NCBI GenBank assembly: GCA_027919835.1
Contig: JANVFP010000013.1
Span: 682,001 to 746,000, forward strand
DNA length: 64,000 nt
From: Lentinula raphanica
Taxonomy: Eukaryota > Basidiomycota > Agaricomycetes > Agaricales > Omphalotaceae
Direction: 5' to 3'
This document shows positions 56,985 to 64,000 of this stretch, piece by piece. How positions within the stretch are numbered: the stretch's first letter is position 1; every line of letters begins with the position of its first letter. The notes below the pieces were generated by a model. That model searched no databases and had not been told where the DNA came from. It worked only from the letters and a program-made list of their open reading frames with translations. Both the position numbers and the translations under genes were made by a program.

Positions 56985-57474
56985 AGCTTACGAACACTCC
57001 CGTCCGATAAAATCCGGACGGGGATGTGCGATCATGTTTTTTGTGGACTGGACATTCTCCTGCGCCTTCGCGGCGGCGGTAACAGCATGCCACTGCTGAG
57101 AAAACGGGAAACTTATTCTGGTCGTTTTCGATATGAGTTCTTCAGGTGAGATTCGTGCAACAGCAGTCGCAGTGCAAGCTCAACGCCTTGTTTTAATAGG
57201 AGCTTTTTCTGCCTGTATAGCTTTCGTGATAAGTGTACAACCCGACATGATTGAAACAAGACGATAAACCACTTACCGAAGTAGTGGATTGAGAAATCCA
57301 GATGTTTCGGTTCAGCGACACATAGACACAAGTCCAATTATCTGCGCGTCCTTGTTCAAGCGTTGCCCGGTTCAGCGATCCAGCCTCTACTGGTTGTAAG
57401 ATATGAAAGTCACCAAAGAAGACGTCGCGTCCGTATAGCACTTCCCACTTGTTCGCCCAAAATTCGGTGGCCAT
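56985..57474 (-). pseudogene. Broken cyclin C copy (5' part), upstream of 7TM copy 1
   Basis: Read leftward from ATG at 57474, the DNA follows intact cyclin C from its ATG at 59983: MATEFWA-like start against MATDFWA; GCTGGATCG.TGA.C then GACGCGCAGA against the second exon; ATCTGGATTTCTCAATCCA against ATCTGGATTTCTTCACCAT; CTGAAGAACTCATAT against CTCAAGAACTCGTAT; GCATGCTGTTACCGCCG against GCATGCTGTTACGTCGC. The frame is broken by an in-frame stop and several indels, and similarity fades near 56985, so the cyclin box is incomplete. Intron positions are retained, so it is a DNA-level duplicate. The 94-residue frame at its start is a remnant, not a gene. Confidence 0.8.
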
Positions 57475-57772
57475 GTTAGGATGAAGTCGCTTTGCATGAC
57501 ATATTGTCAGAGCCGCTTTGTTGCAGATACTATAGTAATAGAAGGGATCATGCGAATGTCAAAAGAGATCGTGAACATTGACAGTGACAGTGAAAGAGTC
57601 AGTAACAACTCACGGGCGCCTATAGGCGTCTATTGAAACGCCTACCACGTACTTACAAGTTGATGCAACATTGCAACTTGGACATAGAAATCTTGATCTT
57701 TTGACTATATTCAAGAAAGAGAGTCGGAAACACAAGATGGTCTACAATGTTAGTTGGAGAAAAGCATCATAT
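57475..57772. other. Spacer between broken cyclin C copy 1 and thiolase
   Basis: A short spacer including the 3' flank of the thiolase. No cyclin C 5' flank similarity could be followed further by eye. Confidence 0.4.
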
Positions 57773-59312
57773 TTACTGCTCGTTGACAAACACCCCGGCC
57801 ATTCCCATTCCACTACCAATACACATACTCGTCACAAACACTTTCTCGTTATCATGCTTGGCAATGTTGAGACCAGTCGCGATTTGACGAGCACCAGCTA
57901 CAGGTGAAGAAAGAAGATGGAATGAGTAGGTAACATGTTTGGATTCTTGGCCAAACCTATACTCACTGCATCCAAGTGGGTGTCCAATAGCGATGGCGCC
58001 TCCCCAACGGTTCACCTTACCATTCAACCCAGCTTCCTTCCAAGGAATACCAAGTTTCTCACAGCAGAACAATGCTTGCGATGCAAACGCCTCGTTGATC
58101 TCAAAGAAGTCGATATCGGAAAGTTCAAGTCCGGTCTTCTTGAGAACCTAGAGAGTGACAAAAGACTTAGTCATCCATACACAGGTCAAAAACCTTATGG
58201 TACCCCAGGTTGATTGTGTTCATGAGATAAGAAGCACAAAAAATCCTTTGGGGTCGGTTTGCGAATGAGACCGGAAAACTTACATGAGGAATAGCAAACG
58301 CGGGTCCAACACCCATTATTCTCGGTGGGACACCGACAGCCTGTGCAGCAACAAACTTGCCTACGATTGGCAGCCCAAGCTTCTTCGCCACACTTCGTCT
58401 CGCCAGAAGAACAGCAGCCGCTCCATCCGAAACCTGACTAGCATTTCCTGCATGTGTCGAACCGTCCTTCTTGAACGCAGGCTTCAGTTTAGCCAAGCTC
58501 TCCGCCGTTACACCATCCCTCACTCCATCGTCATGATCAACGAGGAATTGCTTCCCACCGTCTGGAGACACTTGTTTGACACGGATGGGCAGAATCTCGG
58601 GTTCAAACAAATTGGCTTTCTGAGCTGCGGCTGCTTTTTGGAAAGACAGAGCGGCGAAGGTGTCTTGGGCCTCTCGGGAGATATTGTAGTCGGCAGCTAC
58701 GTTTTCGGATGTGATACCCATAGGAATGAGACAGTCCTCGGCTTCTTGGGTTTCGAGGACGAGTTCTGAATAATTGTCCGGCATGGCACCTGGTCCATAA
58801 CCAAATGTCATGGATTCTACACCAGCACCTGAAGAGGAAAGAGCGTTAGCTATGATATAGTGACGTGATTGAATGATTTCTAACCAATCCCGATGTCGAT
58901 TTGCCCGGCCTTTATACTGTTGGCGATTTGGTTGACGGCGGTAAGACCACTCGAGCACTGTCTGTTTACTGTCGTTATGGGTGTCTCGATCGGGATACCA
59001 GCAGCAATAGCAGCCATACGGGCCGCACTAGCTCCTCCAGATGGTGGAAGAACATTACCAACAACGATATCCTCAATGAGTGTAGGATCGAGCTTTGTCG
59101 AAGTATATGCATGCTTAAGGACATTCATGAGGATTTCTTCAGGTCGGGTGTCCTTGAAACCGCCTTTCTTGGACTACAAAAGCGCGTGAGTAATGCGGGG
59201 TAAATTAGTCCCAAAGCGTCTTCCTCACTTTAGTCATAGCAGAACGAATGGCAGAAACGATGACAACATCGTCGTCGTGTTTCTCTAATATCTTGGCTCT
59301 TGCAGCGGACAT
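57773..59312 (-). CDS. POT1: 3-ketoacyl-CoA thiolase (acetyl-CoA C-acyltransferase), peroxisomal type
   Basis: It performs the last step of fatty-acid beta-oxidation, splitting 3-ketoacyl-CoA with CoA. The start ATG at 59312 gives MSAARAKILEKHDDDVVIVS. Active-site segments: NRQCSSGLTAVNQIANSI (acyl-accepting Cys), INEAFASQALFCCEK, GGAIAIGHPLGCTGARQ (catalytic His) and CIGSGMGMAGVF (second Cys). Also seen: VGNVLPPSGGASAARMAAIA, AGVESMTFGYGPGAMP, and AGNASQVSDGAAAVLLARR. It ends VFVNEQ. About five introns (for example 58942-58886 region, 58300-58150). The N-terminal R-x3-L-x2-H arrangement (RAKILEKHD) loosely resembles a PTS2 signal, as in yeast Pot1, but is not a clean match. A palindrome lies 145-170 bp upstream of the start. 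Confidence 0.93.
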
Positions 59313-59774
59313 GATGTACAGAGGATATGTATGAGTAGAAGAGAAGGTGGTGGTGGTAGGTGTTTCAGAGAGCTTTCAGAAACCTTCTATTATTAAGGCT
59401 GGACAATCACGCGCCAATGGGAAGTATGGGTTTTACTCCCGTCCCCTCAGCCGAGTCCGGTAAAGCAGATAATTTTTACCGGAGTCCGAAACGCGTCGGT
59501 GGAAGCGCGTGTCGTCAAACACATGGACGCGTCGCAAAGTGGTCTACTCAAGATCTACTGCATCTCGCACAAGCTATTGAAGAACGTCGATAGATATTTC
59601 TGTCTGCCCGAGGTGTTCAGCGAGTTTTATCAGGTTTCATTCAGCGTACTTAGAGGACTGATACTGGCAATACTTAGGAAGGGGATCCATATACAGCAAA
59701 GTACAGTAAATCTTCGAGCATATGAGCCAAAAAGACAACCAACTGGAAATTTGGAAGAGCACCAAAAAATAAAT
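59313..59774. promoter_or_regulatory. Thiolase promoter region and tRNA 3' flank
   Basis: The region has a TTTCAGAAACCTTCTATTATTAAGG stretch near 59376, listed here only as an AT-rich leader near the start (short words CTATTATTAAGG), the palindrome at 59457-59482, and sequence preceding the tRNA gene. No protein gene is supported. Confidence 0.45.
59457..59482. promoter_or_regulatory. Perfect palindrome in the thiolase promoter (candidate Zn-cluster factor site)
   Basis: CCGGTAAA and TTTACCGG form a perfect 8-bp inverted repeat around a 10-bp spacer, so CGG and CCG are 18 bp apart. A direct repeat GAGTCCG touches both ends (59454-59460 and 59482-59488). CGG-N(15-18)-CCG spacing is known from yeast oleate response elements that control this same gene, though the inner TNA of that consensus is absent. 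Binding is an inference. Confidence 0.45.
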
Positions 59775-59881
59775 GATGAGAGTGGGATTCGAACCCACGC
59801 CACAATGTGACCAGATTTCAGCACGTATCAAATACGCTGGTCTCCTTAGTCTGGCGCCTTAGACCGCTCGGCCATCTCACC
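59775..59881 (-). tRNA. tRNA-Leu(AAG) with an intron, copy 2
   Basis: This is base-for-base the same as the gene at 45155-45261, including the intron and the variable arm; flanks differ after one or two positions on the 5' side and about six on the 3' side. It lies on the minus strand, about 100 bp before the cyclin C start. Confidence 0.9.
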
Positions 59882-59982
59882 GTACGCTAAAAGTAACTTC
59901 GGACCCATATGATCGGTTCTCATCTTCTGATCCCACGACCAAACACATCTCTTCCAAACTCTCCTATGTAACCTCCTCGAGA

Positions 59983-62029
59983 ATGGCCACCGACTTTTGG
60001 GCCAGTTCACATTAGTGAGAAGTGCTATACGAACGCGCCGACTTCTTTGTTGACTTTTCTACACCCAGTAAACGCTGGATCGTTGACCGCTCAACACTGA
60101 AGCAAGCACGCGCAGACGACTTGGTTTATGTTCCTGCATCGGAATATCTGGATTTCTTCACCATCTACTTCGCCAATCGTACGTGATATAATATCTCTTT
60201 TCAACCGTCTCTAGCTCATTCCAGTCCTGTAGTCATCACCAAGCTATGCAAGAAGCTCCAATTGCGGCAACGGGTCGTAGCCACTGCAACTGTGTTCTTC
60301 CACAGATTCTACCTCAAGAACTCGTATTGTGAAACGGACCCTTACCTCGTTCTCTCAGCATGCTGTTACGTCGCCGCAAAGGCAGAAGAATCTCCTGTCC
60401 ACATCAAGAACATTGTTACAGATTCTCGTACTATATTCAGTCGTAAGCTCTCCAAATTAAACCATCGCACCCAAGATCAAGTTTCCTGAGTATCTTCCAT
60501 TGCAGAACCACCATATAATGTCAAACACTTCCCTTCCGATAATTCGAAGCTAGCTGAAATGGAGTTCTATCTTGTGGACGATTTAGAATGTGATCTGGTC
60601 GTCTTTCATCCGTATCGAACATTGCTTGCTTTGTGCAAAAAGGAATCCTCTTCGTCTGCAAGCGGAGGAAACGCTGATATGGTTGGCGAAGAGGCTGAAG
60701 CAGGCGAACTAGGTACCGGTATAGGTGCTGAAGACGGTCCAAGATATTGGGGCACGGGTGAAGGCAAACTCGAATTATCTGAAGCTGCATTACAAACAGC
60801 ATGGTACGTTCTTCGTTCCTTTCCGTTTACTCTCCCCAACTCGATGCCAAATCCTGCTGCCTAGGTTCATCATCAACGACACGTATCGCTCTGCAATATG
60901 TCTCCTCTACCCACCCCATCTAATTGCGGTCACTGCCATATACCTCACCCTCGTCCTTCATATACCCACTCAGAACAGCATCGCGCACTTGATCCCTTAT
61001 TCTCCTGCATTTAACCCTGATCCTGCCATCCCAGCCGAGTCCTCGCAGCCGACGCCACAACTCAGACGTTCGTCGAGATCGAGTGATTCTTCTTCAAAGC
61101 AAGCACAGCAAGACCCCATCGATTTTCTCGCGAACCTCAACGTGTCTCTTTCAGTTATCTCTACCATCGCGCAGGAGATCATATCGATGTACAGTTTGTG
61201 GAATCGGTACTCCGAGGAGCCTACCCTCGAGGAAGCTCGGAATCCACATATAGCTGGTGGCATTGGTAAGAGGAATGTCGCAGGCAATCCCAAAAATGCT
61301 GCAAGAGGACATCGTATGTACCAGAATGCACCGAGTCAGACCCGTTTAAACCCATCTGCATCTACATCTAAATCTACGATTCCGGAACTGGAACACCAAC
61401 GACGACAGAACGTGATGCAATTGCAACACGCAGGCGCATTGGAAATAAACAAGAGATTGAGCATAGCTCAAAAAATGGGTCTTATCCCTCCACCTTATTT
61501 CATGCAACCACAACCACAACACCAACAACACCAACAAATTCAACGACAACAGCAACAGGTTCAACAACAACAACATCCCTATCCTCCAGTCTTGGCACCT
61601 GTCTCTCTCGGATCTCTCAGTCCTACAAAGAGATTCTCCGCTGGAACTGGAACCGGAGCAGGGTCCGGGACCGGTACCGGCTCAGGAAGTGGTTCGCCGA
61701 GCAGTGCAGGTGCTGGAGGGCGAATGGAGGATTTATTCGGAGACGGGACGGGATCCGGTTCTCCTGCATCTCATACCTCACAGATAGGTCCAAAGTCGGG
61801 TTCGGGCAACACTCCTGGAAGCCTGGGAGGAGGGGAGACAGGAACAGACGATGCTTCTTCGAATTCATCGAATCAGAACCCTTGGTCGTTCGGTCAAGGG
61901 CGTCTAGTCACGGCCGCGTTCTTGTCTGACATGCTGAATAGCATGCGAGAAGCTAGGATGAGTGATATGGCCCATCCGTCGAGTGGGAGACCGATTGTGG
62001 TCAACCGGATGCTGGAAAGGACAGGATGA
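59983..62029 (+). CDS. SSN8: Cyclin C (Ssn8/Srb11), Mediator kinase module
   Basis: Cyclin C pairs with Cdk8 in the Mediator kinase module and represses or tunes transcription. The start ATG at 59983 encodes MATDFWASSHYKRWIVDRST across a first intron (60035-60089 region). The first cyclin box includes EYLDFFTIYFANLITKLCKK, RVVATATVFFHRFYLKNSYC and CCYVAAKAEESPVHIKNIV. The second box has FIINDTYRSAICLLYPPHLI, AVTAIYLTLVLH and FLANLNVSLSVISTIAQEII. Compared with animal and yeast cyclin C, there is a Gly/Glu/Ala-rich insert between the boxes (60650-60770) and a long tail with a Gln/His run (61500-61580), Gly/Ser/Thr repeats and the end RPIVVNRMLERTG. Four or five introns. Two damaged copies of this gene lie nearby. 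Confidence 0.93.
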
Positions 62030-62480
62030 TTGGGAATGTTAATGATGGTTCGTTATCTCTAAGTATGCGCAGGTTTGTTTTTTGGAACATGATCGTATCA
62101 CGCTTTTGAATGATTCATGTTGCATAACGAGTCTATTCCGTGGAAGCGGGTTGTTCCACCATGAGCTACGAGCAAAGCTTGCTTGCTTTTCATCTCCGCA
62201 CAGTCTGACAATGTGTTCAGTCATGAAGGTTCTATTTTAGAAGGGTTACAAGGGGTTTGTTGAGGCTTTTGCGGGTGCAACTGCTTGCATCAGTCGGTCC
62301 TACTCAAGAGGCCGGCGACCTTTACCCTTATGCGTTCTTGAGCCCATCTTTAGAGAAGGCTTGACATCCATGTACATCTGATATTTGATCAGTGAGTGAC
62401 GACAATTTTGAAGTATCTCGGTCATTTACTGAAACACCTATGATACAGAAAAGCGATGCATGGAGGTTTTGTGACTGATG
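62030..62480. other. 3' flank of cyclin C, duplicated downstream of the broken copy
   Basis: Words in order at 62256-62450 (GAGGCTTTTGCGGGTGC, CTTATGCGTTCTTGAGCCCA, TTGACATCC, CATTTACTGAAACACCTATGA) recur in the same order at 63428-63632 in altered form. The spacer was therefore copied together with cyclin C. No gene is seen in it. Confidence 0.65.
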
Positions 62481-63236
62481 TCTAAATACACTGCAGAGCG
62501 CATCTGGCAGTGCTCGAATCTGATGTGCCGAGGTCCCTGGGTCCCTGACTGGGTGATACTGAGACAAGCAGCACCCGCAGAAAGTTTGGCTTATGTTCAA
62601 ATGAATTGGAATTCGAAATACCTCAATTACTTCGCTAATCGTAGGTGGTTTGATATCTATGAGTTTAGGATTAATTGTCTCAACACAGTGCTGTACTAGT
62701 CATCACAAAGCTATCCAAAAAGCTTCAGGTGAGAGAACGGATTGTAGCTGGCACCGCAACGGCTATGTTCTTTCACCGATGATTCTACTTTACATACTTT
62801 AGTTGTGGAACGGACCCTTATCTCCCCTCAGCGTGCTGTTATGTTGCCCGAAGGCAGAAGAAACTCCACTTCACGCCGAGATCATCATTCATTCAGATGT
62901 TCGTGCTACATCCAGTCGTATGCCGTCCCAGCTCAGGAAATAGATCGCCGAACAGTCACGGCGGTGGTGGTGGATGGGTCAGATTCTGGTTCTCCTGCAT
63001 CCCCCATAGCACTAGGTCCAAATCAGATTCAACGCCATTGTAATTGAGGATCCTCTTTCAACTCGTCAAATCAGAACTCCTGGTCATTCGGTGGAGGGTG
63101 TCTGGCTACTTCTTGTCTTCGATGCTGACTAGTATGCACTGAGAAGCTAGGATAAGCGCTGATGCATGATGAGCGACGTGGATTATTCGTCGAGCGAGAG
63201 CCAATAGTAGTTAACAGGAGGAGTGTAGGAATGACC
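62480..63236 (+). pseudogene. Broken cyclin C copy 2, tandem to the intact gene, with internal deletion
   Basis: Similarity to cyclin C begins near GGCTTATGTTC (62588) and slightly before. It passes the first intron-exon edges (ACTTCGCTAATCGTA against ACTTCGCCAATCGTA; CATCACAAAGCTATCCAAAA against CATCACCAAGCTATGCAAGA), covers the first cyclin box (GTGGAACGGACCCTTATCTC, GCGTGCTGTTATGTTGCCCG) and reaches the ATATTCAGTCGTA-like splice edge. It then jumps to the 3' end of the gene (GGTTCTCCTGCATC, AATCAGAACTCCTGGTCATT, GAGAAGCTAGGATAAG, end near GGAGGAGTGTAGGAATG). About 1.2 kb, including the second cyclin box, is missing, and there are frameshifts and stops. It cannot make cyclin C. Confidence 0.85.
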
Positions 63237-63806
63237 ATCGTGATCGATTCTATCCTAGTAGCCACAGGCCTTTTGGGATTCTGGGATCGTACTCTACTCG
63301 CAAATGCCGGTCGGACGTCGAGGTTTTTTAGGTTCTAGGAACTGTTCGGGATTTGAACGGAGTAAAGGTATTTCCTTTCATCCAAATTGAATGACAGTCT
63401 GACAGAAACCTCTATGATGGCTCGGAAGCTGTGTCGAGGCTTTGGTGGTTGCGCACTGCCAGCGTTACAGCTGACCAGTAACCATTGCCCTAATCTTATG
63501 GAGAACATGTTCTCCAAGCCTATCTTCCAGAAACTTTGACATGGGATATATCTGCTTTCGACTAAGGAGGGAACTGAAAATGTTGGCCATTCACTGATAC
63601 AGCTATGACGAATGATAAGTCTTCTCCAGTGATCCAAGCCACCTTTTTATCAGCGCGCGATCACTTCTCTGACTCGAGAAGCATTGATGAAGATATGATC
63701 TTACTACATACGAAGTCAAGTTTCCACACGGTGCTGCCTTATGAAGCCTCTGACTGACGTTGATCACACAGAGCAATCTCAAACTTTGCCCTCTTTACGA
63801 CTCATC
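63237..63806. other. 3' flank copy of cyclin C and upstream region of 7TM copy 2
   Basis: The left half carries the element shared with the upstream of 7TM copy 1 (63345-63400, minus). The middle (63428-63632) matches the cyclin C 3' flank. The right end is the promoter of the 7TM gene. No other coding is seen. Confidence 0.55.
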
Positions 63807-64000
63807 ATGGCAGACAGTCTCGGAATCAGCAAAGCTCAACTCCTGGGACTGTTCCTTGCTAGCGTGTTCTGGGGTATGCTGCTCATCACCTTTGTTCATG
63901 TGATGCAGTGTTTCCTCTGGGACATTGAACGTGGGGAGCTAAAATCTGCCTCAAAGCTCAACTGGCCTATGCTTATCGTCGCTTTACTTTTGATGACCAT
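63807..64000 (+). CDS. Seven-helix membrane protein, copy 2, cut by the window edge
   Basis: The start ATG at 63807 gives MADSLGISKAQLLGLFLASV, then FWGMLLITFVHVMQCFLW, LKSASKLNWPMLIVALLLMT. This is nearly the same as the first exon of the minus-strand gene at 56342, with an estimated four out of five bases equal. No stop or frameshift is seen in the visible part. It lies behind a broken cyclin C copy, in the same order as copy 1. Whether the remainder is intact cannot be seen. Confidence 0.8.
   Translation, partial: MADSLGISKAQLLGLFLASVFWGMLLITFVHVMQCFLWDIERGELKSASKLNWPMLIVALLLMT

Noticed and set aside
57193..57474. 94-codon minus-strand frame with a good start (MATEFWANKW)
   Set aside because: It is the beginning of a broken cyclin C copy: collinear DNA similarity to 59983 onward, with indels and stops afterwards.
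62805..63047. 80-codon plus-strand frame
   Set aside because: It lies wholly inside the second broken cyclin C copy and crosses the deletion joint.

Overview
The window is nuclear DNA of a filamentous basidiomycete, most likely an Agaricomycete. Genes are dense, sit on both strands and are cut by many 48-65 nt introns (GT..AG, with CTRAY-type branch sites). Two membrane-protein families typical of mushroom-forming fungi (DUF6534-like, and 7TM proteins with a DG-x-LIYRC motif) are present, next to universal housekeeping genes. There is no sign of virus or plasmid.

Left part (1-21252): the 5' end of PRP6 (minus) diverges from KRE33/NAT10 (plus). Then come a tiny double-stranded-RNA-binding protein (minus), a gene-poor 2.5 kb stretch, a GPI-anchored chitin deacetylase (minus), a Rho1 GEF of ROM2 type (minus), a carnitine acetyltransferase with both a mitochondrial-type leader and a peroxisomal SKL end (plus), and SEC1 (plus) with a GC-AG intron. 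Chitin deacetylase, Rho1-GEF, SEC1 and later SLM1 all belong to wall building and polarised secretion.

Middle accessory region (21253-29657): three tandem paralogs of a secreted protein family I cannot name. One carries a long Pro-Leu-Ser-Pro minisatellite tail. A decayed fragment of the adjacent proteasome gene RPT4 lies between copies 2 and 3, and the intact RPT4 follows.

Then (30128-41129): a small six-cysteine secreted protein, a GPI-type serine carboxypeptidase, and a divergent pair of splicing-related genes (TFIP11/Ntr1-like G-patch protein and SAP30BP-like protein).

Right part (41130-64000): a DUF6534-type membrane protein, two identical intron-bearing tRNA-Leu(AAG) genes, a cyclophilin, a secreted alanine/serine-rich protein, cytochrome c heme lyase, dynactin p24, SLM1, a 7TM protein, peroxisomal-type 3-ketoacyl-CoA thiolase and cyclin C. 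Two broken cyclin C copies flank thiolase and cyclin C. Each is followed, in its own direction of reading, by a copy of the same 7TM gene. This points to an inverted segmental duplication plus a tandem one.

The most unusual material is the tandem secreted family (22.7-27.9 kb) and the cyclin C / 7TM duplications (55.0-64.0 kb). Exon borders were placed by eye from splice motifs and family similarity; gene spans are more certain than individual small exons.
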